64,000 nucleotides of DNA, from assembly GCF_900129935.1 (NCBI RefSeq), contig NZ_FQXJ01000012.1, positions 62,001 through 126,000 on the forward strand, written 5' to 3'. Positions 53,487 through 62,029 of this stretch are shown here, in pieces. A model generated the notes under the pieces. That model saw only the letters and a program-made list of their open reading frames with translations, did not search any database and was not told the origin of the DNA. The DNA comes from Desulfosporosinus lacus DSM 15449. Its GTDB lineage: Bacteria; Bacillota; Desulfitobacteriia; Desulfitobacteriales; Desulfitobacteriaceae. The position numbers were made by a program, and so were the translations under genes. Positions within the stretch are counted from its first letter, which is position 1. Every line of letters begins with the position of its first letter.

Positions 53487-53675
53487 AATCACTTTACTAA
53501 CAGCTTAGAAAACGGTATTGGAATCGAAGTAGAAGGCTAATAAGTTTTGATTTTCCAGGTAGCTATTCGCAGTATTTTTATTGGCTCAAGCCCTTCTATT
53601 TGATTTAGAAATTCCTGAGAGGAGAGGTAAGAAGGAGTGAATAGAAAAAATCTAGGATGAAGAGGAGGGGAAATT

Positions 53676-55922
53676 TTGAGCGAATGGAAAAAGACCAGTT
53701 GCGTGCTTTGTGCCCAAAATTGCGGTCTCGAGGCGTTGGTGGAGAATAACCAAATTGTTAAGGTCAAACCTGACAAAGATAATCCCCGCAGCCAGGGATA
53801 TGCTTGCCGAAAGGGGCTCAATATCGCTTATTACCAGCATCACAGTGATCGTCTTACTCACCCGTTGAAAAAAGTGGGGAACGATTTTGTACCTATTTCT
53901 TGGGATCAGGCACTCGCTGAGATCGCGGAGAAACTCAGGTCTATCGTAGATGAGCATGGGCCACGTTCCTTGGCCTTTATGGGTCTGGGAGGCTTGGGCG
54001 GTCATTCTGAAGCCGTTTTCGGACTTCGTCTTTTACGTTCTTTGGGCTCGAAATACTACTATAATGCCTTGGCTGGCGAACTTACCGGTTTATACTGGGG
54101 CTATGGTCGAACAATAGGCAGGCAATATAATTTTACGATTTTCGATCACGATCAGACGGATCTCCTTTTAGCCATTGGTTGGAACGGTTGGATGAGCCAT
54201 CAGATGCCTCAGGCCAGAAGGTACCTTGATAAGATGTCCAAAGACCCAGGAAAACTGTTAGTAGTCATAGATCCCCGTCCTTCAGAGACTGCAAAAAAAG
54301 CAGATATTCATCTGGCTTTGCGTCCAGGTACAGATGCCCTCCTAACTCGTGCGTTGATCGCCATCATCTTACAGGAAGGGTGGCAAAATCAATCATATAT
54401 TGACCTGCATGTCAGTCAGTTTGAGCAGATCCATCCTTGGTTTAAGGATTTTGAAGCCAGGGAAGCCTGCAGAGTATGTGAACTGGACTATGATCAAGTC
54501 AAAGAAGTTGCGCGACTTTTTGCCACGCGAAAATCATCCCTTCATGCTGACCTGGGGGTACTTATGGGCAGGCATAGTTCAGTGACGACTTATTTAGAAA
54601 TTATACTGCTCGCCATTTGTGGACGCCTTTTTGTTCCAGGAGGTAATGTTGTTCCAGGTTATTTAATGACCATGGGACCACATACGGATGATCGAAATCC
54701 CAAGCACTGGAAAACTATGTCGACCGGTTTCCCTACAATTCTAGGTATGTATCCACCTAACGCAATGCCAGAAGAAATTGACAATAACCACCCCGAACGG
54801 CTGCGGGCGGTACTTATTTCTTCCAGTAACCCTGTGCGCTCTTTTGCTGACACGACGGCCTATGAACAAGCCTTCTCCAAGCTAGATCTATTGGTTACTA
54901 TTGATATTGCCATGACGGAAACAGCTAAGATGTCAGATTACGTATTGCCAGATCACTCGCTTTATGAGAGATGGGATACTACTTACTTCCAGCTCAATTA
55001 TCCCGAAATATATTGCCAAATGCGTCAGCCCATCGTGAAACCAGAGGGGGAACTCCTGGAAGGGAGTGAGATCTTTACTCGTTTGGCCGATATACTAGGC
55101 TTTATTCCGGCAATCCCAGAATCACTTTATTCTGCTGCTAAAAAATCCCGAATAGAATATGGTCAGGCATTATATGCCTATATGAAATCGGAACCGAAGG
55201 CAGCGGCAATAATGCCATTTGTGGTGGCTAAAACTCTAGGCAAAGAAATGGGATCAGTTAACTTAGCCTGGATGTGGGCTCTGCTTCAAACTGTCCCTCA
55301 GAGTTTTAAGGAAAATGCAGTTCGGGCTGGCTTCAAACTCGGTCTCACTATGGGTGATGACATCTTTCAAGCAATCCTTGATCATCCGGAAGGTTTATGG
55401 ATCGGTAAGGTGGACCCAGACAACAACTTTGCCAACCTAAAAACGGATGATAATCGCATCAACTTATATATACCAGAAGTCGAAGAATGGGTTACGGGCA
55501 TAACCCCAGAGTATGAAGAAGAACAACTTCAGTCTGAAGGTAAGTACCCCTTTGTTCTTTTGGCAGGACGGCACATGGATGAGAATGCCAATACCTTAAT
55601 GCGGAATCCTGAGTGGAACCGTGGGCGAAGAGCTTGTACCGTGGCTATGAATCCGGAGGATGCCGAACGGCTGGGCCTAAATGACCAACAAATCGTGAAG
55701 GTTACCACTGAAGCAGGGACGGTGAACATCGAACTGGAAACCACCACGGACACTCGCCCCGGAATGGTGATCATTCCGCACGGTTTTGGGTTGGAATTTA
55801 ACGGAGAGATATACGGAGTGGGGGTCAATCGATTGACCAAAAATACTAATCGCGATCGCATTGCAGGTACACCTTTACATCGCTATGTGCGCTGTCAGGT
55901 GGAAGCGGTTATCGATTCTTAA
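53676..55922 (+). CDS. Molybdopterin oxidoreductase (DMSO reductase family)
   Basis: Enzyme of 748 aa with bis-MGD cofactor. The N-terminal [4Fe-4S] motif is Cys9-x2-Cys12-x3-Cys16-x27-Cys44. The Mo/W-bis-MGD core follows, with PARRYLDKM-like and VVIDPRPSETAKKADIHL segments near 185-210, and the C-terminal cofactor-binding domain begins near 620 (LLAGRHMDENANTL). No Tat signal is present, so it is cytoplasmic. I see no Cys or Sec at the usual formate dehydrogenase ligand site. The TTG start has GAGGAGGGG. No electron-transfer subunit is encoded next to it. Substrate unknown. Confidence 0.85.
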   Translation: MSEWKKTSCVLCAQNCGLEALVENNQIVKVKPDKDNPRSQGYACRKGLNIAYYQHHSDRLTHPLKKVGNDFVPISWDQALAEIAEKLRSIVDEHGPRSLAFMGLGGLGGHSEAVFGLRLLRSLGSKYYYNALAGELTGLYWGYGRTIGRQYNFTIFDHDQTDLLLAIGWNGWMSHQMPQARRYLDKMSKDPGKLLVVIDPRPSETAKKADIHLALRPGTDALLTRALIAIILQEGWQNQSYIDLHVSQFEQIHPWFKDFEAREACRVCELDYDQVKEVARLFATRKSSLHADLGVLMGRHSSVTTYLEIILLAICGRLFVPGGNVVPGYLMTMGPHTDDRNPKHWKTMSTGFPTILGMYPPNAMPEEIDNNHPERLRAVLISSSNPVRSFADTTAYEQAFSKLDLLVTIDIAMTETAKMSDYVLPDHSLYERWDTTYFQLNYPEIYCQMRQPIVKPEGELLEGSEIFTRLADILGFIPAIPESLYSAAKKSRIEYGQALYAYMKSEPKAAAIMPFVVAKTLGKEMGSVNLAWMWALLQTVPQSFKENAVRAGFKLGLTMGDDIFQAILDHPEGLWIGKVDPDNNFANLKTDDNRINLYIPEVEEWVTGITPEYEEEQLQSEGKYPFVLLAGRHMDENANTLMRNPEWNRGRRACTVAMNPEDAERLGLNDQQIVKVTTEAGTVNIELETTTDTRPGMVIIPHGFGLEFNGEIYGVGVNRLTKNTNRDRIAGTPLHRYVRCQVEAVIDS

Positions 55923-56033
55923 GAAACACAATTCAAGATGGCCGATGGTTAGGGAGATGTGCGACCTGGAAAGAATGAGTAATCTTATAAATGGCTAAGA
56001 TAAGAATGACATAGGACTTCGGGCAGAGGGTAA

Positions 56034-56153
56034 GCACTAATGACCGAGATGGTAAGCGACCCCGATCCCGAAAAATCGGGAAGAGTTATCAAAGCAATGC
56101 TCCAGATGAAGAAAATGGATATAAAGACTTTAAAGCAAGGGTATGAGGGATAG
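56034..56153 (+). pseudogene. C-terminal remnant of a PhnB-like VOC-family gene
   Basis: The frame ending at TAG 56153 reads [20 protein letters not shown] followed by [13 protein letters not shown]. That matches the C-terminal end of the PhnB/3-demethylubiquinone methyltransferase-like VOC proteins. Upstream a stop interrupts the frame at 56031 and no further domain part is recognisable. The stretch 55923-56033 contains nothing else I can name. Confidence 0.65.
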
Positions 56154-56160
56154 GATTATG

Positions 56161-56189
56161 AAGGGCACTCAATTAATGGGTGCTCTTTT
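56161..56189 (+). terminator. Terminator
   Basis: AAGGGCAC pairs with GTGCTCTT (one G-T pair) around an 11-nt loop and is followed by TT. It separates the VOC remnant from the sigma-factor gene. Confidence 0.65.
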
Positions 56190-56304
56190 CAATTTAAGGA
56201 TTTGAATTGCAGTACATACCAGTGAATATTTGAAAATATTTCACCCGTAAAATGAACTTATTAGGTAAGATAGAACTCATAGGTATAGAAGTGAGGTGAA
56301 AGCT

Positions 56305-56826
56305 TTGGAAAATGAGTTTACCCAGATGATAAAACGAGCAAAAATGGGGGATAAAGAGGTAATTATAGAACTCATCATGAGGCAAAAACAGGATTATTAT
56401 CGCCTCGCCTATACCTTTATGAAGAACCAAGATGACGCATTAGACGTCATGGAAGATATGATTCTTAAAGTGTATGAAAATATTAAGAAGCTTCACGATG
56501 ATACTGCTTTTTATAGTTGGAGTAAAACAATCCTAGTTAATTGTTGTAAAAATAACTTAAGGAGAAAGAATAGGGTCATATTGATCAGCAATATTCCGGT
56601 AGGCTCTCACGAAGATGTCTTTCAAGTAAAGGACGAACAACTAGATATTGAAAAACACATGAAAAAGCTCAATCAAAAACACTTGGAAGTTCTAAAATTA
56701 AGGTATTACCTTGATATGGATTATGAATCAATTGCTGCTATCTTAAAAATCCCAATAGGAACTGTCAAATCACGAATTCACACTGGGCTTCTAAAATTAA
56801 AACAGAGCATGGGAGTGAGTAACTGA
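56305..56826 (+). CDS. ECF-type sigma-70 family RNA polymerase sigma factor
   Basis: Sigma factor of 173 aa. Region 2 includes MRQKQDYYRLAYTFMKNQDDALDVMEDM, and region 4 has LEVLKLRYYLDMDYESIAAILKIPIGTVKSRIHTGL. TTG 56305 is preferred because GAGG lies 8 bp upstream; GTG 56296 overlaps that site. The last base of its stop codon is shared with the next start, so it is co-translated with a membrane protein that likely acts as anti-sigma factor. An inverted repeat near 56222-56244 precedes it. Confidence 0.88.
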   Translation: MENEFTQMIKRAKMGDKEVIIELIMRQKQDYYRLAYTFMKNQDDALDVMEDMILKVYENIKKLHDDTAFYSWSKTILVNCCKNNLRRKNRVILISNIPVGSHEDVFQVKDEQLDIEKHMKKLNQKHLEVLKLRYYLDMDYESIAAILKIPIGTVKSRIHTGLLKLKQSMGVSN

Positions 56827-58139
56827 TGAACAATATAGAGGATATTCTTAAAGCAGAAAAGTGTAAAATTGATCAAATTGAAGTCCCCGAAGAATTGGAG
56901 GGGCGACTGCGTACTGCCTTAAATAAAGACAAACAATTTAGACTAAGAAACAGAGCTAAAGTTTATGCCGCGGCCATGGTTATGGTGGTTACTCTATTAC
57001 TATCGTTTAATTATGATGTAATTGCTTTTTATAGTAAACAACTCCTAGGGTATGATCAGGTCATGAATGCTTCTTTGAAAGAATTAAGTGAACTCGGTAA
57101 AGGACAACCCGTAGGAAAAAGCTTTCTATTTGACAATGGAGTCTCATTAACAGTTGATTACGTAATGTTAGATGAAAACCAACTTTTATTGTTCTATACC
57201 GTAAAAGATCCATCAGGGCACGTCGAAGAAAATGACATCTCATCTTTAATGTCCTTAAAAGCCTTTTGGGGAGAATATGACCATCAGAATTCCCAAGGTA
57301 TTCTTAATGAAGATAAAACAGAAATAAAATATCTCGCCAGCTTTGAGCCTCCAAATCCTTTTGAAAAAAGCTTAACCTTAAGATTTTCGCAAATACTGAA
57401 GGGAACACAAACGCCTGCTGAGATCAGCTTTACTTTAAACAGGAATACTGCTATGGGACATACACTAAAAGAGACTCTCAATGAGACGATTAAAGTTGAT
57501 CAAGCCCATATAAAAATTGAATCAATTCTTGCATCCCCTACAAAAACAGTAATCAATGGTTCTATTCAAAACATTTTAGAATTAGCTATAGAACAGCTCA
57601 GTGGAGAAAGACTTCGACCGACAGACCTAACGCTAAAGCTTATTGCCAATGGAAAAGAAGTTCCCGTACAAGGGGGTGGGATGAGTACAGACATGAAAGG
57701 GATTACTTTTCACAGTGATTATGATCCTTTACCCTCAGATTTAGAGCAACTCCAACTAGAATTGGTGAAGTTTGGAGCAGATCACGATGTGAATCGACAG
57801 TTTAAATTGGGGAGAACTAACGATAGCGAGAATCAGAAGTTAAATATTCTAGGGCAAATAGTAGAGATAGATCAAATTAAAACTTCCCAGGGAGAGACGC
57901 GTATAACCATTAGTAGTGAAGAGAGCCTTATCTTAAGTCGAGTATATTTGATGATTGATGGACAGAAGGTTCCCCTAGAAGAAACCATTCTGGACAATTA
58001 TGATAAACTACAGGATGGTACCATTATTCATACACGAACGCTGCGTTTCTTGGGTGCGGGGGATGAGTTGGATCTGGACGTCCAAAGAATGACTTATTCA
58101 AAAAGCTATGATGAAATGCTGGAGATTCCGATTAATTAA
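56826..58139 (+). CDS. DUF4179-containing membrane protein, probable anti-sigma factor
   Basis: Protein of 437 aa with a cytoplasmic N-terminus of about 45 residues (EDILKAEKCKIDQIEVPEEL), one membrane helix (about 46-65) and a large external beta-rich part. The segment after the helix (VIAFYSKQLLGYDQVMNASL) fits DUF4179. These proteins regularly follow an ECF sigma gene; the short N-terminal part would bind the sigma factor and the outer part sense an unknown signal. The overlap is 1 bp. Confidence 0.8.
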   Translation: MNNIEDILKAEKCKIDQIEVPEELEGRLRTALNKDKQFRLRNRAKVYAAAMVMVVTLLLSFNYDVIAFYSKQLLGYDQVMNASLKELSELGKGQPVGKSFLFDNGVSLTVDYVMLDENQLLLFYTVKDPSGHVEENDISSLMSLKAFWGEYDHQNSQGILNEDKTEIKYLASFEPPNPFEKSLTLRFSQILKGTQTPAEISFTLNRNTAMGHTLKETLNETIKVDQAHIKIESILASPTKTVINGSIQNILELAIEQLSGERLRPTDLTLKLIANGKEVPVQGGGMSTDMKGITFHSDYDPLPSDLEQLQLELVKFGADHDVNRQFKLGRTNDSENQKLNILGQIVEIDQIKTSQGETRITISSEESLILSRVYLMIDGQKVPLEETILDNYDKLQDGTIIHTRTLRFLGAGDELDLDVQRMTYSKSYDEMLEIPIN

Positions 58140-58163
58140 ATAATGGCTAAGATAATAAGTAAG

Positions 58164-58213
58164 AGCTAGGGCATTCAGACAGATGTTTGGATGTTCTAGC
58201 TTCTTGTTTTTAA
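58164..58213 (+). terminator. Terminator of the sigma/anti-sigma operon
   Basis: AGCTAGGGCATTCA pairs with TGGATGTTCTAGCT with several G-T pairs, and TTGTTTTT follows. Confidence 0.75.
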
Positions 58214-58509
58214 ATTAAAAAGGGATGGACTTTAACTATATACTGAATAAGAAATTGGCTCTCGTACAGCCCACCCAGGCTGAGGAAAGTCTGGGCGAAC
58301 AGCTTGTTTTATAACAACTGCCCTCAATGAAATGATATAATCAATAGGGTCTAATGTTTAATGTATTAATTCGATGCTGACAAATTATTTAATGTTTAGC
58401 CGTTCCCTGGATGAAAAGGAACTATAAAACGAGCGTCGAAGTATTAATGACTCTTCTATGATAGTTGCCAGATTTATTTCAATCCAAGGATGGAAAAGGG
58501 GGATGCGAG
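58214..58509 (+). other. Intergenic region upstream of the sigma-54 activator
   Basis: No gene is evident. TATAAT occurs at about 58336-58341 (GATATAATC) as a possible -10 box. The words GAGGAAAG and CTGGGC near 58282 recall RNase P RNA, but the rest of that RNA is absent. Confidence 0.3.
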
Positions 58510-60336
58510 GTGGGTGTTTTCTCGGATATGATCATTGGGTCTGGGATAGATACAGTGGACTGCATGATTACACTTGATTTCCCAAAGGTTTCTGAAGATC
58601 GAAATATTTATGAAGTCTATGAAGAATTTGGCCAATCGTTAGACTGTGTTTATGTCGTAAACAGAGACGGATTTTTGGTGGGTCTTCTAGATCAGCCTAC
58701 TATGCTAAAGGTCGGGGCTCGTAGGAATATGCAAAAATTAGCAGGGGAGCTTGTGTGTAAGGTTCCGATGTGCTTGCCCTCGAGTAGTTCAGTTCAAGAG
58801 GCGATCACCCTTTTTTTAAAACTAAAAGTGAACGAAGTCCCGGTTACTGATGAGACGGGACGGATGATCGGAGTACTTAAGCTTTGGCCGTTGTTTGATT
58901 ACCAGGCAAGCAAGTTGGAGAGTTTAGAACAAGAGCTTAACAAATCTAAAAAGCTAACAGCTACATTGGAAGCGGTTATAGAAAATCCGTATGAAGGTAT
59001 GGTTGTCGTCGACGAAAATAGCCATGTGACTATGATTAATAATTTCTATTTGGAGGTCCTTGGGGTAACTAGGGAAGAAGCTCTGGGTCGACATATTTGC
59101 GAACTAACTCCACATTCAGAACTTCCAAACATTGTGCGTACGGGGAAGGCTCAATTTGTAGACTACTGGAAAGTTGGAGACCGGGATTTTATGATTATCC
59201 GGGCACCCATTAAAAAAGATGGCAAGACAATTGGCGCACTTGGCAAGACCCTCTTTAAGGATATGGGCCTAGCTCATGTCTTCGCCCGGAAACTGGCCCA
59301 ATTGGAAGATGATCTGAAGTTTTATAAAGAAGAGTTGCGCAAAATTCACAGCGCTACTTATACTTTTGATGATATTATCGGAGAAGGATTTAAAATTACA
59401 GCAACCATACGCTTAGCTCAACGTGCGGCTCGTACAACCTCAACCGTTCTGTTAACGGGGGAGAGTGGAACGGGAAAAGAGTTGTTCGCTCATGCTATTC
59501 ATAATTACAGCGTGCGGCGCCATGGACCATTTATTAAGGTTAACTGTGCCGCGATTCCGGAACAGCTCTTGGAATCTGAGCTGTTTGGTTATGTTGAAGG
59601 GGCCTTCACCGGAGCAAGCAAAGATGGTAAACCCGGTAAGTTTGAACTGGCGAACCATGGTACTATCTTCTTGGACGAGATTGGGGATATGAGCCTAACA
59701 ATGCAGGCCAAGCTTTTACGTGTCATTCAGGAACGTGAAATTGAAAGGATAGGCGGAACGCAACCTTTCAAAATCGATGTGCGTATTATTACAGCTACAA
59801 ACCGCAAATTAGAAAAAATGTTGCAGGAAGGGACGTTTCGGGACGACCTTTTCTATCGGTTAAATGTTATGGTTCTTGAGTTACCTTGCTTACGGGAAAG
59901 GTCTGGGGACATTAGATTACTGGCAAATTACATGGTGACTAAATTAAACCAAAAATTAGAGACAGATGTGGAAGGCATTTCTCAAGAAGCCATGCAAATA
60001 TTACAAAACTATGCATGGCCAGGCAACGTCCGAGAACTGGAGAGCGTTTTGGAACGAACGATGAACATGGTTGACGAGCCGATTATTTTACCTGAACATT
60101 TACCGGCTCGAATACTGCAGGCCAAAATGAGCGTGAATGATATTCAGAGCGGAGAACATAGCAGATTCGAGGAAGGCAGAAATTTTGCTGAAAAAGAGTT
60201 GTTGGTTGATGCTTTGAAGTGTGCCAAGGGCAATAAGGCGCAAGCTGCAAAAATCTTGGGGATTCACAGATCTGTTCTGTATAAGAAACTTACGAAGCAT
60301 GGGCTTGGTGGTGAGGTTTTGTCTGGGGAGTTGTAA
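58510..60336 (+). CDS. CBS-PAS-AAA+ sigma-54 dependent activator
   Basis: Enhancer-binding protein of 608 aa from GTG 58510, which has GGGGG at 8 bp. Two CBS motifs (about 20-125) are followed by a coiled coil, a PAS domain (about 155-265) and an AAA+ domain with Walker A GESGTGKELFAHA, the sigma-54 contact motif GAFTGA and FLDEIGDM. A Fis-type helix-turn-helix, KAQAAKILGIHRSVLYKKL, ends it. CBS domains can bind nucleotides and PAS can bind a small ligand. A -24/-12 promoter lies before the next gene, so this protein very likely controls the CoA-transferase operon. Confidence 0.92.
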   Translation: MGVFSDMIIGSGIDTVDCMITLDFPKVSEDRNIYEVYEEFGQSLDCVYVVNRDGFLVGLLDQPTMLKVGARRNMQKLAGELVCKVPMCLPSSSSVQEAITLFLKLKVNEVPVTDETGRMIGVLKLWPLFDYQASKLESLEQELNKSKKLTATLEAVIENPYEGMVVVDENSHVTMINNFYLEVLGVTREEALGRHICELTPHSELPNIVRTGKAQFVDYWKVGDRDFMIIRAPIKKDGKTIGALGKTLFKDMGLAHVFARKLAQLEDDLKFYKEELRKIHSATYTFDDIIGEGFKITATIRLAQRAARTTSTVLLTGESGTGKELFAHAIHNYSVRRHGPFIKVNCAAIPEQLLESELFGYVEGAFTGASKDGKPGKFELANHGTIFLDEIGDMSLTMQAKLLRVIQEREIERIGGTQPFKIDVRIITATNRKLEKMLQEGTFRDDLFYRLNVMVLELPCLRERSGDIRLLANYMVTKLNQKLETDVEGISQEAMQILQNYAWPGNVRELESVLERTMNMVDEPIILPEHLPARILQAKMSVNDIQSGEHSRFEEGRNFAEKELLVDALKCAKGNKAQAAKILGIHRSVLYKKLTKHGLGGEVLSGEL

Positions 60337-60393
60337 TCTGAATGATCGTCGGGTTGCTTAATCGAGACAAGGCGTCTTTTTTAGGAGCATATT

Positions 60394-60409
60394 GTCTCAA
60401 ATAGGAGAC
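60394..60409 (+). promoter_or_regulatory. Candidate upstream activating sequence
   Basis: GTCTC-N6-GAGAC is a perfect inverted repeat 132 bp before the -24/-12 promoter. A related AGAC-N5-GTCT lies at 60365-60377, so paired activator sites are likely. Confidence 0.55.
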
Positions 60410-60476
60410 GCGAAAATGTGTCAATGCGGCATTGTTTTAAGATGGTTCTAAATAATCTCATTAGATGATTTGCTTA

Positions 60477-60504
60477 GGGGCAGGGTTTTTCCATGCCCTT
60501 TTTT
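60477..60504 (+). terminator. Terminator of the activator gene
   Basis: GGGGCAGGG and CCATGCCC pair with one internal mismatch and TTTTTT follows. It lies between the activator-binding sites and the sigma-54 promoter. Confidence 0.8.
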
Positions 60505-60540
60505 GGTTCGTTAAATAATTATTAAAAAAAGTCAGAAATT

Positions 60541-60556
60541 TGGATCTATTCTTGCA
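60541..60556 (+). promoter_or_regulatory. Sigma-54 (-24/-12) promoter
   Basis: TGGATCTATTCTTGCA matches the sigma-54 form TGGNNN-N5-TTGCA with correct spacing of GG and GC. It lies 72 bp before the CoA-transferase start and next to the sigma-54 activator gene. Confidence 0.78.
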
Positions 60557-60628
60557 TATTGAGTGAATTAACAGAGGGGGCTGCTGGGCCAAAATCTTCT
60601 GAGAATAAATAATAAGGGAGGGGTCGAT

Positions 60629-61972
60629 TTGGATTATAAAAAGGAGTACGAGCGCAAATTCATCACTGCTGACGAAGCGGTCAAGGTCGTGAAATCAGGG
60701 GATGTTGTTCATTATGGTGAATTCATGATGGCTTCACATGTTTTGGATGCCGCTTTGGCCAAGAGGTGTGATGAGTTAGAAGGGGTGAACATTAGAACAG
60801 TTACCTGTCCGTTTATACCGCAAACTACTGTCAATGACCTGGAAAGGAAACATTTTATTTATAATGACTGGCATTTTAGTGGAGCCAGCAGAAAACTGCA
60901 TGATAAGAATTTGTGCAACTATATTCCACTGACCTATCATGAAGGTCCCAGTTTTTTTGACCGAAGTTGGGTACCGGTTGATGTAGCCTTGATCAAGGTT
61001 ACTCCTCCTGACCAACATGGCTATGTAAACTTGGGCACATCGAATTCTATAACACATGCCTTCTGTGATGCTGCTAAAATCGTGATTGCTGAAGTAAACG
61101 AGTCCGTACCCCGATGTTTAGGTGGCTCCAGGGAGACCTTACATGTATCCGAAATCAACTATTTTGTTCAGGGTGACAATAGACCTCTTATTCAGCTTCC
61201 TGAAACCCCAATCTCAGATGTGGATAAGATAATCGCCAAAATTATTCTGGAACAAATCGAAGACGGTGCCTGCTTACAGTTAGGAATTGGGGCTATGCCC
61301 AATGCAGTAGGCGCAATGATCGCCCAATCGGACTTAAAAGACCTAGGTGTTCACACAGAAATGCTGGTCGATTCCTTTGTGGATATGTACGAAGCCGGAA
61401 GAATTACGGGTCTGCGCAAACAGCTTGACAAAGGTAAGATGGTCTATACCTTTGCCATGGGAACCAACAAACTCTATGATTTTTTGAATAACAATCCGGT
61501 TTGTGCAAGTTACCCGGTGGATTACACGAATGAACCTGACATAATATGCCGGAATGACAATATGATCTGCATTAACAATGCGATAGAAGTAGATCTTTAT
61601 GGTCAGGTGGCATCGGAATCATCAGGTACACGGCAGATTTCTGGAACCGGCGGCCAGTTAGACTATATTTATGGGTCTTATAAATCTAAAGGCGGTAAGG
61701 GTTTGATCTGTCTTACCTCGACCTTCGTTGACAGTGAGGGCAAGATGCAATCCCGCATTACGCCTACTATAAGTCCAGGGTCGATTGTTACCGTTCCTAG
61801 GAGTATTAATTATTATGTAGTTACAGAATACGGTATAGCGATGCTGAAGGGAAAGAGTACGTGGCAAAGAGCCGAAGCCTTAATAAATATTGCTCATCCG
61901 GATCTGCGTGATGAACTGATTAAGGAAGCGGATGCCAATAAGATATGGGTAAAATCTAACAAGATATCCTAA
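60629..61972 (+). CDS. Acetyl-CoA hydrolase/transferase family CoA-transferase (butyrate/4-hydroxybutyrate type)
   Basis: CoA-transferase of 447 aa that exchanges CoA between acetyl-CoA and a short carboxylic acid such as butyrate. Typical stretches are GASRKLHD near residue 84, PPDQHGYVNLG near 128, LGIGAMPNAVG near 223 and the GTGGQLDY loop near 342; the catalytic glutamate is likely in ASESSG. The start is TTG behind GGGAGGGG. First gene of the sigma-54 controlled set, before a thiolase. Confidence 0.87.
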   Translation: MDYKKEYERKFITADEAVKVVKSGDVVHYGEFMMASHVLDAALAKRCDELEGVNIRTVTCPFIPQTTVNDLERKHFIYNDWHFSGASRKLHDKNLCNYIPLTYHEGPSFFDRSWVPVDVALIKVTPPDQHGYVNLGTSNSITHAFCDAAKIVIAEVNESVPRCLGGSRETLHVSEINYFVQGDNRPLIQLPETPISDVDKIIAKIILEQIEDGACLQLGIGAMPNAVGAMIAQSDLKDLGVHTEMLVDSFVDMYEAGRITGLRKQLDKGKMVYTFAMGTNKLYDFLNNNPVCASYPVDYTNEPDIICRNDNMICINNAIEVDLYGQVASESSGTRQISGTGGQLDYIYGSYKSKGGKGLICLTSTFVDSEGKMQSRITPTISPGSIVTVPRSINYYVVTEYGIAMLKGKSTWQRAEALINIAHPDLRDELIKEADANKIWVKSNKIS

Positions 61973-62029
61973 GGCTGTAGATCTCCTGAATTTGGGGAGG
62001 GCTAATTAATATTAAAGGGGTTTTAAATT

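Noticed and set aside
53487-53675. Molybdenum-cofactor riboswitch before the molybdopterin enzyme
   Set aside because: No conserved stem pattern of that RNA could be recognised in the 189-bp gap.
58275-58300. GAGGAAAG and CTGGGC resembling the P4 region of RNase P RNA
   Set aside because: The motif is incomplete and none of the remaining conserved blocks, including the 3' half, is present within the next 400 bases.
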